Source: Pseudoalteromonas luteoviolacea H33-S (GTDB lineage: Bacteria; Pseudomonadota; Gammaproteobacteria; Enterobacterales; Alteromonadaceae). From it: DNA of 34,313 bases. The notes below the pieces were generated by a model. That model was given only the letters and a program-made list of their open reading frames with translations, was not told the DNA's origin and ran no database searches. The DNA is taken from positions 1 to 34,313 of the forward strand of contig NZ_AUXY01000093.1 in NCBI RefSeq assembly GCF_001625695.1. Reading direction: 5' to 3'. Below, piece after piece: positions 1-7,261 of the stretch (the first letter of the stretch is position 1; every line of letters begins with the position of its first letter). The translations under genes were made by a program, and so were the position numbers.

Positions 1-75
1 GCCATGTTTAGAGACTTTTGCGACTTGGATAATATTTTTTGCAAGATCGAGCGCAATCACGTTACGATTATTCAT
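1..75 (-). CDS. IS110-family transposase, N-terminal 25 codons (runs off the window edge)
   Basis: Reading the minus strand from an ATG at 75-73 gives 25 open codons to the window edge. The peptide begins MNNRNVIALDLAKNIIQVAK and ends VSKHG. The IALDLAKN-x-(I/F)QV stretch is the hallmark start of IS110/IS1111 transposases: it carries the first Asp of the RuvC-like DEDD catalytic domain, and these enzymes work with a bridge RNA. A good ribosome binding site, AAGGAG (88-83), lies 7 nt upstream of the ATG, so the start is clear. The rest of the gene is outside the window, so the IS110 versus IS1111 subgroup, integrity and activity cannot be judged. The start codon and SD sit inside the hairpin described separately. 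Confidence 0.8.
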   Translation of the reverse strand, partial: MNNRNVIALDLAKNIIQVAKVSKHG

Positions 76-143
76 ATATGGACTCCTTGGTTTTGGTCGA
101 CACCACATTACACTGTATGTGAGATGTGGTGGAGTCCATATAT
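74..143 (-). promoter_or_regulatory. Hairpin occluding the IS110 transposase SD and start codon
   Basis: ATATATGGACTCC (74-86) is a perfect 13-bp inverted match to GGAGTCCATATAT (131-143). Nested inside, ACCACAT (102-108) pairs with ATGTGGT (124-130). On the minus-strand transcript the 3' arm contains the GGAG of the SD and the first two bases of the ATG, so folding would hide the transposase translation start. This resembles fold-back inhibition known for other insertion sequences. It may also be a subterminal inverted repeat of the element or part of its bridge RNA; the sequence alone does not decide. Confidence 0.6.
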
Positions 144-176
144 CGTTTCAGAGCCCAATACCCTCTTAAACATGGA

Positions 177-195
177 TTGCGGAACAAGCCCGCAA
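177..195. repeat. REP-like intergenic palindrome (TTGCGG-7-CCGCAA)
   Basis: TTGCGG (177-182) and CCGCAA (190-195) form a perfect 6-bp inverted repeat around AACAAGC, followed by CGACGAGG. The form 'ttgcggaacaag-cccgcaa-tgacgagg' is familiar from dispersed intergenic repeats in many marine gammaproteobacteria. It lies between the IS110 edge and the 3' end of azlD. Confidence 0.5.
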
Positions 196-245
196 CGACG
201 AGGATAAGAAAGTGCAACTTGTTCAAACAACAACGCTAAACTACA

Positions 246-274
246 CCTCGTCACCCTGAACTCGTTTGAGATCC
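246..274. repeat. Second degenerate intergenic repeat, opposite orientation
   Basis: CCTCGTC (246-252) is the exact inverse of GACGAGG (197-203) at the edge of the first repeat. It is followed by CCCTGAACTCGTTTGAG and ATCCC, a decayed version of the palindrome CCCTGAA-CTCGT-TTCAGGG found as a dispersed repeat in this bacterial group. The two repeats are therefore head to head downstream of azlD. No other gene is visible in 144-283. Confidence 0.4.
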
Positions 275-283
275 CAAAGAGGT

Positions 284-583
284 TCAAAAAAACAGATAAA
301 ATACAAGCAAGCTGCCAAAGGTAGTGAGATAAAGGTTTTTGAACTTAAACGCCAAAAAAACGGCTGCTAGAGCACCTAGTAAATAGGGGTTATTCAACTC
401 GGTAACCAGTTCCCCATTTGGCATAAACACAATTGGCACCCAAATCGCAGTCAGTACACATGGTGCGCTAAAGCTCAGCAAACGCTGAAATCTCGGACCA
501 ATGGTAAACGGTAAGTTTTTTGCTAAAAATAGATATCGAGTGGCAAAGGTGACACATGCAAGCGCAATAATGGTAACTATCAT
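284..583 (-). CDS. azlD: AzlD-family branched-chain amino acid exporter, small subunit
   Basis: A 99-residue, very hydrophobic protein with about four membrane segments: near residues 1-18, 38-55, 66-80 and 84-99. Length and pattern (start MIVTIIALACVTFATRYLF, central PNGELV turn) fit the small AzlD subunit, which pairs with AzlC to export branched-chain amino acids and some analogues across the inner membrane. Its ATG overlaps the azlC stop codon by 4 bp (ATGA at 583-580), a sign of translational coupling and fixed stoichiometry. It is the last gene of the araC-azlC-azlD unit. I see no convincing terminator before the repeats at 177-274, although those palindromes could stop or stabilise the mRNA. 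Confidence 0.85.
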   Translation of the reverse strand: MIVTIIALACVTFATRYLFLAKNLPFTIGPRFQRLLSFSAPCVLTAIWVPIVFMPNGELVTELNNPYLLGALAAVFLAFKFKNLYLTTFGSLLVFYLFF

Positions 584-1263
584 GATTTGTCCTCTTTTGC
601 CTGCAAAACATAACCTGTGCTCATGCCAAGCAATGCAGCAGCCACCAAACCAAATTCAAACTGTATGGTTTTGAAATACAGTATGCTGATCCCTGATACC
701 AAACAGGCACACAATACAGGGAGGTTTGACACCCCAGGTACCACCAGCGCAATAAAAATGGCTGCGATGGCAAAGTCCAAACCTAGATTAGTCAGATCAG
801 GTAAAAACTGCCCTGCCACAATGCCAAAAAATGTCCACACATTCCAAGCGAGATAAAAGCTACCGCCTGCAACCAATGCATACACAAGACGCAATTTACC
901 TTGATATGCACGGTGATGGTGAGAAAAAGCGAACAGTTCATCAGTGAGGAAAAATGCAATTGGCCCGCGCCAACGAAGCGGTTTGTCGACCATTTTATTA
1001 CGTATGGCTAATCCGTATAATAAATGGCGTGCACTGATGATGAATGTCGTCACCATCAAAGTTAGCAATGACGCTTCTTTGGCCATCAGCTCTACCGCCA
1101 CCAATTGCGCAGAACCCGCAAATACCAGCACAGACATAAGCTGTGCCTCCAATGCTGTAAAGCCATTTTGAATCGCTAAAGAGCCACATAACAAACCCCA
1201 AGGCAACACCGCCAAGTTGAGTGGCAGCATATCAAGCAAGCCTTTTTTTATTGCAACTTTCAT
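580..1263 (-). CDS. azlC: AzlC-family branched-chain amino acid permease, large subunit
   Basis: A 227-residue integral membrane protein. The N-terminal region with PLNLAVLPWGLLCG, then FAGSAQLVAVELM and ISARHLLYGLAI, matches the conserved AzlC core (the F-x-G-(S/A)-x-Q motif and the S/A-R-H-x-LY-G motif). Length matches the family. With AzlD it forms an inner-membrane exporter of leucine-type amino acids. The start lies only 4 nt after the stop of the upstream AraC-type gene, with only a weak SD-like GGCAGG about 13 nt upstream, so translation probably depends on coupling. The neighbouring regulator is the obvious candidate for its control. Confidence 0.88.
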   Translation of the reverse strand: MKVAIKKGLLDMLPLNLAVLPWGLLCGSLAIQNGFTALEAQLMSVLVFAGSAQLVAVELMAKEASLLTLMVTTFIISARHLLYGLAIRNKMVDKPLRWRGPIAFFLTDELFAFSHHHRAYQGKLRLVYALVAGGSFYLAWNVWTFFGIVAGQFLPDLTNLGLDFAIAAIFIALVVPGVSNLPVLCACLVSGISILYFKTIQFEFGLVAAALLGMSTGYVLQAKEDKS

Positions 1264-1267
1264 AGAG

Positions 1268-2068
1268 TTAACACGCCTGCCTATACTGATTTGGGGTTAT
1301 CCCCATGTTTTTCTTAAAGTGACGACTAAAGTGGCTATGATCATAAAACCCAACATGGCTCGCCACATCAGAAATACTTTGACCATGGCGAAGCAGCGCC
1401 TTGGCATGATTCAATCTATGTTGAATTTGGAAGGCATGCGGTGTCAGCCCTGTCTGCGCTTTAAAAGAGCGGACAAAATGAAAGTGGCTCATATGAATAA
1501 GCTGCGCTAAATCAGCCAATGACACGTCATCAAACACATGATCGAGCAGATAAGATTTTGCTAACTCTATTCTACATTTCAGCGACTTTTGCTCATCAGC
1601 TAACGTTACTCTGCCTGCTGACTGACACAAATTATCCAAAAAATGCACAAGCTGAGTTTGCTTTTCCAGCAAGCCCGCAGCTGAGTCCAGTGTGGTAAAC
1701 AAGTCATTTAGCTGCAGGGCAAGCACTGAGTTATGCATCACCGCCTCACCGAAGTAAGGCGCACGGTTTTGGTTGCAGTCCATTAAGCTGTTAAACAACT
1801 CGGGCGTTGGATACATAGAACGATAAGATGAGATCCCTTCACTCGCCTTTTTACAATCATGTACTTGTTCAGCATTAATCAAAATTAGGCTATGTTTACC
1901 AGCAAGGTGCTGCGCGCCTGAACGAAAAAAACGCTGTGCGCCGCAATCGACCAAAGCCACTGTGTATCCACTGTGATTGTGCCGTCCAAAATCAGTTTTT
2001 TTATCTATATTATGAAGTACTTCCAAACCACCTAGTTCGTGATGAAAGCTAAATTTTGATTGCTGCAT
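1268..2068 (-). CDS. AraC-family transcriptional regulator
   Basis: 266 residues. The N-terminal half (about 1-150) is a cupin-like AraC ligand-binding domain: HxHSGYTVALVDCGAQRFFRSG and later LILINAEQVHDC. The C-terminal 100 residues hold the two helix-turn-helix motifs of AraC/XylS regulators: SLADLAQLIHMSHFHFVRSF, then GQSISDVASHVGFYDHSHFSRHFKK with the usual G-F-x-x-x-S-H-F-x-R-x-F-K signature and GITPNQYR. The start is supported by a strong SD (AAGGGGGAAG, 5 nt upstream of the ATG). It is the first gene of an operon with azlC (4 nt away), so it probably activates its own exporter operon in response to an amino acid or analogue. The ligand is inferred, not seen. Confidence 0.88.
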   Translation of the reverse strand: MQQSKFSFHHELGGLEVLHNIDKKTDFGRHNHSGYTVALVDCGAQRFFRSGAQHLAGKHSLILINAEQVHDCKKASEGISSYRSMYPTPELFNSLMDCNQNRAPYFGEAVMHNSVLALQLNDLFTTLDSAAGLLEKQTQLVHFLDNLCQSAGRVTLADEQKSLKCRIELAKSYLLDHVFDDVSLADLAQLIHMSHFHFVRSFKAQTGLTPHAFQIQHRLNHAKALLRHGQSISDVASHVGFYDHSHFSRHFKKNMGITPNQYRQAC

Positions 2069-2399
2069 AGACTTCCCCCTTACTCAAACTCAGCTTAACG
2101 TAAGTGACCTTAAAGTGCTTGTACAAAATTGCGCAGTTTGCAATCCAAAGCCTCTAGTTTGATTAGCCTTAGCGAGCCAAAAAACGCAGACTATTCTTTT
2201 ATAGCTCATTAACCAAAGGCTTATGCAGCTCTAATAATCAATATAGCGCCAACAACCCATTCAATTCACCAAGATATGGCATACGAATTGCTTACTAAAA
2301 ACATCTTACTTACTAATACCTAAACACTAGAAAGTGAGGTTATTGCCACGAATGGCATTATTTAAAACACCAAAATAACTCTTTAAGGAAAAAAGAAAT
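2069..2399. other. 331-bp divergent intergenic region (araC-type gene / exported protein)
   Basis: This gap separates the minus-strand araC-azlCD unit from the plus-strand gene at 2400, so it must hold two divergent promoters. Besides the promoter proposed at 2288-2316, the only structure I see is a short palindrome TGCCA-CGAA-TGGCA at 2344-2357. No open frame of note. Confidence 0.6.
2288..2316 (+). promoter_or_regulatory. Candidate sigma-70 promoter for the gene at 2400
   Basis: TTGCTT (2288-2293) and TACTAA (2311-2316) are separated by 17 bp, a normal sigma-70 spacing, about 85 nt upstream of the start codon. The downstream palindrome at 2344-2357 would lie in the leader. Prediction by eye only. 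Confidence 0.35.
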
Positions 2400-3161
2400 A
2401 TGAAAAAATTCATCCATGCAACCTCTTTGTTTTTCGCTGCTGTATCAAGTTCTACAAGCTTTGCAAATACAGACCTTGTCGATGTAGACCAGATGCTAGC
2501 GCAAACATTTGAATTGATTGCAAACAATGAAAACCGCGCAGCAATAGATAACCTAAACTGGTTAGCGAAGCATGGCGTATCCCACGACCCTAGATTTCAC
2601 AGCGCCTTGATTAATACAATGCAAGACCTCTGGTTTGACTTCGCACGCAGCTATGCGCCTGCTTGGAAGTCATATCACGCCGTATACAATACAGCCCAGC
2701 AATCACTGACTTTAGCGCCGCAAAATTGTGCCGCATTTGACATCGCACTGAGTTATAGTCAACAGCCTCATCATGCGACAAACCATATCACTTATTTAGA
2801 ACAAACCGAGCAACAATTTCCAGCCACATGGCAGCGCTGCTGGACCTTACCAGCGTCCTTCAAGGCCATTGAATTCATCTCAGAACCGCTTATTACACAG
2901 TATGTTGGAGACTTATCTGATCACTTCAAATTGCATATTGTCGATGACCTAAACGCCACTTATCGCGACTGTGACAATTTACCTGACGAGAGTTTAGCGC
3001 TTGAGTGTAAAGACGAGCATAAGCAAAAGCTCCTTGATGCCTCAGTAATGTATCGAGATGCAGCAATGGCAATACATGATGACATCTCAGAAGCAGGCAG
3101 AATTGGCGGCCACACAATTGGCCTGTTTTTAGAATGGCAAGCCTACGACAACCGTAACTAG
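2400..3161 (+). CDS. Exported protein of unknown function
   Basis: 253 residues, not a family I recognise. The first 22 residues form a clear Sec signal peptide (MKK, hydrophobic core, then SFA-N as a likely cleavage site), so the protein should be periplasmic. The mature part is acidic, mostly helical in character, and has Cys in NCAAF, RCWTL, DCDNL and LECKD that could form disulfides. The start has an SD (AAGGA, 2387-2391). It stands alone with its own candidate promoter and a terminator (3205-3229), so it looks monocistronic. Confidence 0.75.
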   Translation: MKKFIHATSLFFAAVSSSTSFANTDLVDVDQMLAQTFELIANNENRAAIDNLNWLAKHGVSHDPRFHSALINTMQDLWFDFARSYAPAWKSYHAVYNTAQQSLTLAPQNCAAFDIALSYSQQPHHATNHITYLEQTEQQFPATWQRCWTLPASFKAIEFISEPLITQYVGDLSDHFKLHIVDDLNATYRDCDNLPDESLALECKDEHKQKLLDASVMYRDAAMAIHDDISEAGRIGGHTIGLFLEWQAYDNRN

Positions 3162-3204
3162 TCAAGATTTTTAGGCCTCAGTATCCACACTGTGATCAAT
3201 AAAT

Positions 3205-3229
3205 AGCGGTAATACCTTGCCGCTTTTTT
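3205..3229 (+). terminator. Rho-independent terminator after the gene ending at 3161
   Basis: AGCGGTAA (3205-3212), loop TACC, TTGCCGCT (3217-3224): an 8-bp stem with one G-T wobble, followed by TTTTT. Good intrinsic terminator for the upstream exported protein; it also separates that gene from the kinase operon. Confidence 0.8.
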
Positions 3230-3294
3230 AACTTCCAACTCAAAAAATTGCACAAAGAACCTCAAGCTGACCATTCACAGTCAAAAAACGACTA

Positions 3295-4383
3295 TTGAGC
3301 CTAGTTTTTACTGCACTCTCTTTATTTATCAGTAATATAGCTTTGCACTTTCTACTTTTTAATCTTGTTATGACTGAAATACACTTAAACAATACAGAAA
3401 AACTGCTTGCGCTGGCCATCATGGCACTGGTGAGTTTAGCTATCAGCTTTACTGATTGGATTCAGCGAAGTATGGCCTACTCAAGCTTGATTTTATATTC
3501 GTCGCTGCTGTGCGTGCTGTTTATGTATTGGCTACCTATGATTATTAGCTACTTGGGGATCAACATACTAAAAATAAAACATTGGCTAGCACAAATAAGT
3601 GTATTTTACTTAACTATTGTACTGGGTAGTTACACATGGGGGAGCTTAAGATCGATATTACTTAATATTCCAGCACTCACAATCACTGATGCCATATTTG
3701 TGGCACTGCCTTGGAGCATAGGCATTTTTGTACTCTGTAAGTTTTATTTAAATCAGAAACACCTTAAAGACGAGCAACTTCTACGTAAGCAAGCCGAAAT
3801 AAAAGTATTGCATGGCCAGCTCAACCCGCATTTTCTTTTTAACAGCCTAAATACCATTTCAGCGCTCACTGTAGCAAAACCAAAAACGGCGCAGCGACTG
3901 GTGCATAGCTTATCTACGGTTTTGCGATACTCCATCAATAATGCCAGCAATAACAATGCGCAAAATAAAACTGTCTCATTGGCGGATGAGCTAGTTGCTA
4001 TCAACCAATGGTGTGAAATAGAGAGAGCGCGTTTCGGTAAGGATGTGACATTCTTATTTGATATTCAGGACAACTTACTCAATGCACAGCTCCCAGCTAT
4101 GATCTTACAACCCCTGCTAGAAAATGCGCTCAAGCACAGTGTATCAAAACCACTCACCGTAAAAGTAAGTGCTATCAATGATGGCCACAGCTTTACCATA
4201 TCAATAGAAGATAACGGCCAAGGGTTTGCGGAACATATTTTGTCTGGCGAGCTAGATGCTGGACTTGGCTTAGCAATTACACAATCAAGATTACGGCTTG
4301 AAATGGACACACAGCTTGAGCTCAGTAATGTGCCAAGTGGTGGTGCAAAAGCATGCTTTACATTATCCAAAGGAGCGGTATAA
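3295..4383 (+). CDS. LytS/YehU-type sensor histidine kinase
   Basis: 362 residues from a TTG start; no in-frame ATG or GTG lies between the upstream stop (3268-3270) and 3295, and the TTG keeps the first membrane helix, but the SD is poor. Residues 1-150 contain about five membrane segments with no extracytoplasmic domain of size. Residues 170-190 carry the His_kinase (PF06580-type) box LHGQLNPHFLFNSLNT with phospho-acceptor H179. The ATP-binding part shows the N-box LLENALKH (N277), DNGQG (306-310) and GLGLA (323-327). It is followed with no gap by a LytTR response regulator, so the two form a two-component system. The signal is unknown. Confidence 0.88.
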   Translation: MSLVFTALSLFISNIALHFLLFNLVMTEIHLNNTEKLLALAIMALVSLAISFTDWIQRSMAYSSLILYSSLLCVLFMYWLPMIISYLGINILKIKHWLAQISVFYLTIVLGSYTWGSLRSILLNIPALTITDAIFVALPWSIGIFVLCKFYLNQKHLKDEQLLRKQAEIKVLHGQLNPHFLFNSLNTISALTVAKPKTAQRLVHSLSTVLRYSINNASNNNAQNKTVSLADELVAINQWCEIERARFGKDVTFLFDIQDNLLNAQLPAMILQPLLENALKHSVSKPLTVKVSAINDGHSFTISIEDNGQGFAEHILSGELDAGLGLAITQSRLRLEMDTQLELSNVPSGGAKACFTLSKGAV

Positions 4384-5088
4384 ATGCTTAAAGTTGCCAT
4401 TATTGAAGACGAGAAGCCTGCGTTAGATAAGCTGACCTCTCAGCTAGAAGAGCTAAATCTATGTACGCTCGTTTATACCAACTCAAGACCTGTAGCTAGT
4501 TTAACAGAACTGCACGATTTAGAACTTGATGTGGTGTTTGTTGATATCAATTTACCCCAAATAAATGGCGTCGCTTTTGCCAAACGCCTGATCCAAGATG
4601 GGTACTCTGGCCAGCTGATTTTTACCACTGCATATAGTGAATTTGCTGTCGATGCTTTTGATATGGGCGCAACAGACTATTTACTAAAGCCCTATGATAC
4701 CGAAAGGTTGGCATTGGCACTCAATCGAGTTAACCATAAGGCAGTTGGCCAACAAAAAACAACACAAACTTTAACCAGCAAGTTTGCAGGCAAAGTCAGT
4801 ATGATTGAAGTTAATCACATCGAAGCCATCAAGCTTGAGCATGGTCAAGCCATCGCATATACACCTTCTCAGTCATACCCCCTTGATTTTGCTTTGGACG
4901 ATTTAATGCACATGTTACCAAATCAATTTGTAAGAGTGCATCGCGATAGCATAGCGAACACACATCGAATTGACACACTTGAGCGTTGGGTAACGGGTGG
5001 TTATCTCATCACATTGCAAAATTCACGTATACAAGTCATCAGCAGTAGAAATGGGGCGAAACTCCTCAAAAAAATACTCAATCTATAA
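4384..5088 (+). CDS. LytTR-family response regulator
   Basis: 234 residues. The receiver domain (1-120) has the acidic pair E8/D9, phospho-acceptor D54 in VVFVDINLPQING, T81/T82 and K102 in DYLLKPYD. The C-terminal part (about 130-232) is a LytTR DNA-binding domain: IEVNHIEAIKLEHG, FVRVHRDSIANTHRI and the final basic RNGAKLLKKIL. The ATG follows directly on the kinase stop codon with AAAGGAG inside the kinase end, so the pair is co-translated. It should bind direct repeats upstream of its targets; the next gene, 21 bp downstream, is probably in the same transcript. Confidence 0.9.
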   Translation: MLKVAIIEDEKPALDKLTSQLEELNLCTLVYTNSRPVASLTELHDLELDVVFVDINLPQINGVAFAKRLIQDGYSGQLIFTTAYSEFAVDAFDMGATDYLLKPYDTERLALALNRVNHKAVGQQKTTQTLTSKFAGKVSMIEVNHIEAIKLEHGQAIAYTPSQSYPLDFALDDLMHMLPNQFVRVHRDSIANTHRIDTLERWVTGGYLITLQNSRIQVISSRNGAKLLKKILNL

Positions 5089-5109
5089 CCATAAAAACAG
5101 GAAAAAATT

Positions 5110-5955
5110 ATGAAATCAATGATGCCATTTTGCTTGGTAGGGCTCCTTGCGGCTTGCAGTTCTAGCTCTGAACCAGACGTAAAAAAACACTTTATTAAGG
5201 ATGGAGAAAAACACCCGTTGGTCGTTGTATTTGGCGGCAGTGAGGGAGGCAATACTTTAGCTAAGCCTCTTTGGCAACCCTTTCTAAATAGCTTTCATGA
5301 CATGGGGCTTTCTGTGGCGGCGGTAGGCTACTACGGTACAGAATCAACGCCATCACAACAAGTTGAATTATCACTTGAGGATATCGCAGCGCGGATCAAT
5401 ACCTTGGCAAAAGACCCGTACATTAATGAAAACTGCATCGCCGTATATGGCTTTTCCAAGGGGGCAGAGCTGGCCCTGTTACTGGGGAGTCATTTCGACA
5501 ATATCAACCACGTTGTGGCCGTGATGCCGACTCATGTGAGTTGGAATGCAGTCAAAACGCCGTCGTCTCGTTCCGGGTGGACGTTAAAAGAACAGCCCCT
5601 CAACTATGTAGATGCACCTTTACTGTCATGGAAAATGCAAAGAGGTAATTTTACTGGTGAGTTTACGCCTGCTTTTGAGCAAGCCTTATCCAGTACACAT
5701 AAAGATATTATTAGCGCTGCCAGAATTCCTATTGAAAAAAATAAAGGACCGATACTGCTGGTCTCGGCCAAACAAGATGAAGTGTGGCCATCATACATGA
5801 TGTCCAATCAAATCATTAAACAGTTGGACAAAGTCAATTACCCGCATGCCTATCAACATATTGCACTTGAGGGCGGGCATTATACCTTTAATCGTGACAC
5901 GCAAACTCAAGTTGGACAGTTTTTAAAAGAAACACTCATATCAAATTGCCAGTAA
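5110..5955 (+). CDS. Lipoprotein alpha/beta hydrolase (BAAT C-terminal/dienelactone-hydrolase-like)
   Basis: 281 residues. The N-terminus is a lipoprotein signal with lipobox LAAC (C16), so the mature protein should be anchored to a membrane, probably on the periplasmic side. The fold is alpha/beta hydrolase: VVVFGGSEGG near 38-47 (oxyanion region), nucleophile elbow G-F-S-K-G (S116), acid D223 in SAKQDEVW, and H257 in EGGHYTF, a full catalytic triad. This arrangement is like the BAAT C-terminal domain acyl hydrolases. It follows a LytS/LytTR pair by 21 bp and may be their output or sensor partner. Substrate unknown; it could equally be called a dienelactone-hydrolase-like esterase. Confidence 0.78.
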   Translation: MKSMMPFCLVGLLAACSSSSEPDVKKHFIKDGEKHPLVVVFGGSEGGNTLAKPLWQPFLNSFHDMGLSVAAVGYYGTESTPSQQVELSLEDIAARINTLAKDPYINENCIAVYGFSKGAELALLLGSHFDNINHVVAVMPTHVSWNAVKTPSSRSGWTLKEQPLNYVDAPLLSWKMQRGNFTGEFTPAFEQALSSTHKDIISAARIPIEKNKGPILLVSAKQDEVWPSYMMSNQIIKQLDKVNYPHAYQHIALEGGHYTFNRDTQTQVGQFLKETLISNCQ

Positions 5956-5962
5956 ATTAAGC

Positions 5963-5992
5963 AAGTAGCAAGACAACACCTCCTTGCTACTT
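5963..5992 (+). terminator. Hairpin after the lipoprotein hydrolase (terminator-like)
   Basis: AAGTAGCAAG (5963-5972) and CTTGCTACTT (5983-5992) make a perfect 10-bp stem with a 10-nt loop right after the stop codon at 5955. The downstream tract ATCATTATCC is not a good U-run, so it may act as a weak terminator or a 3'-end stabiliser. Confidence 0.5.
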
Positions 5993-6158
5993 ATCATTAT
6001 CCTACATATTAATTCCATCTTTATTTTTTTAGTTAAAATTTAAAAAACAAAGACCAAGTTTTAAAAAACTATCTAAATAACAATTAATATAGTAATTTAA
6101 AAAATGCAGAATTTTGATAACTAACAATACAAAGTCAATTAAATGCAATGAGGGAATA

Positions 6159-6596
6159 ATGACTAGATTACTTTTTATTTTTATCAGCTCTATTTTGACA
6201 TTCACTACCTTTACTACAAGTGCGAAAGAATTTAATACACCACAAGAAGCCGTGGGCACCTATATTACAGGCGTCACTCTAGGCATAGGTAAAAATATTG
6301 AAATGGCTTTTCAAAAAACAGCTACTATTCAGTACTTTGACGAGCGTGGCCAGTATCAAATCTTCGGACGTGACCAATTTATGCAGCGGATCGATACAGG
6401 TAATAAGTGGGCTGCGAAGGTCGAAATCACTAACCTATTGATCACTGAAAATGTTGCCAATGCCACTGTTGAATTTACCTGGGGGAAAGAAAAACAGCAT
6501 GGTTACGTGGATTACATCAATCTCATTTTTGATGGTGAACAGTGGCAAATTACAAGTAAGGTTGCACAATATATATCAAGACAGCCTAACCAATAA
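6159..6596 (+). CDS. Exported NTF2-like (putative lumazine-binding type) protein
   Basis: 145 residues from the ATG at 6159, chosen because GAGGG lies just upstream and a clean signal peptide starts there (MTRLLFIFISS..., cleavage near TSAK). The mature part fits a compact NTF2-like cone fold: an N-terminal helix TPQEAVGTYITGV, then ATIQYFDERGQYQIFGRDQFMQRI, and strands ending DYINLIFDGEQWQITSKV. This matches the putative lumazine-binding / SnoaL-like group, in which the ligand is usually unknown. Flanks are very AT-rich. It is a single gene, convergent with the DM9-like gene. Confidence 0.65.
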   Translation: MTRLLFIFISSILTFTTFTTSAKEFNTPQEAVGTYITGVTLGIGKNIEMAFQKTATIQYFDERGQYQIFGRDQFMQRIDTGNKWAAKVEITNLLITENVANATVEFTWGKEKQHGYVDYINLIFDGEQWQITSKVAQYISRQPNQ

Positions 6597-6620
6597 AAAA
6601 TCAAAAATCCGAAAGATATA

Positions 6621-6635
6621 GGCGCATTTTGCGCC
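6621..6635. terminator. Short GC hairpin between convergent genes
   Basis: GGCGCA (6621-6626), loop TTT, TGCGCC (6630-6635) lies midway between the stops of two convergent genes. Neither side has a strong U-run, so it is at best a weak bidirectional terminator. Confidence 0.4.
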
Positions 6636-6652
6636 CATTAGAACAGCTTGTG

Positions 6653-7216
6653 TTATCTTGGATGATACTGAAGCTTATCGGTCAAAACAGAAAAGTTATC
6701 ATCACTCACTTTTAGTAAGAACTCTCTGCCACCCTGGCCATAATAACAGCCATGACCTCGCACAAATTTCCCCACAACGGTGTGATGGCCGTGCTTCCCC
6801 TTACAAACAAACACATCGAATCCTTCATTTCCGCCAATCACTGCATTGCTTCTTATGTCATTTGGTTTAGCCCCCGGTACATATGGACCGTGGAGTCGAC
6901 TATCCCACTGAAGGTCGCCGAGCTTGGTCAACAGTACCTTATAATAATGGGCACCTATTTCGCGACCACGATAGCTGACATAACACATATCATTCACCTC
7001 TTTACCGGGTAAATTTGAATGCCTACATACGTTAACAGCGGAACTTGAATCATGCTGCCCCGCATATACGCGCCTACCGTCATTTGATGTCGCCGCATGA
7101 TCGTATTTCCAACCTGTATCATATATCCATTTACTCGGGTCTGAATATGCCATTGTACTAGTGCTTATAAGTGATGCAGCCAATATACTTAATTTGGAAA
7201 GAGTACTTTTTTTCAT
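6653..7216 (-). CDS. Secreted DM9/DUF3421-like protein
   Basis: 187 residues with a clear Sec signal peptide (MKKSTLSKLSILAASLIS, cleavage near TMA-Y). The mature part appears to hold two DM9-like units: one around RVYAGQHDSSSAVNVCRHS to CYVSYRGREIGAHYYKVL, and one around NAVIGGNEGFDVFVCKGKH to GHGCYYGQGGREFLLKV. The (V/I)GG-x(4-6)-(L/V)xVC(R/K) ... P/VGK ... C-Y-x-x-Y/G-G-x-E pattern is that of DM9/DUF3421 lectin-like proteins, some of which bind mannose-type glycans. The assignment rests on pattern recognition by eye. A decayed partial copy of this gene lies at 8660-8759, beyond an inserted IS. Confidence 0.6.
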   Translation of the reverse strand: MKKSTLSKLSILAASLISTSTMAYSDPSKWIYDTGWKYDHAATSNDGRRVYAGQHDSSSAVNVCRHSNLPGKEVNDMCYVSYRGREIGAHYYKVLLTKLGDLQWDSRLHGPYVPGAKPNDIRSNAVIGGNEGFDVFVCKGKHGHHTVVGKFVRGHGCYYGQGGREFLLKVSDDNFSVLTDKLQYHPR

Positions 7217-7261
7217 TTTTATTCTCGATAGTAATTGTTACGAATTTCAAATCATCGCTGT

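Noticed and set aside
76..283. A definite bridge RNA for the IS110-family element
   Set aside because: The structure is suggestive, but the element is cut by the window edge and its subgroup, which decides where the bridge RNA lies, cannot be determined.
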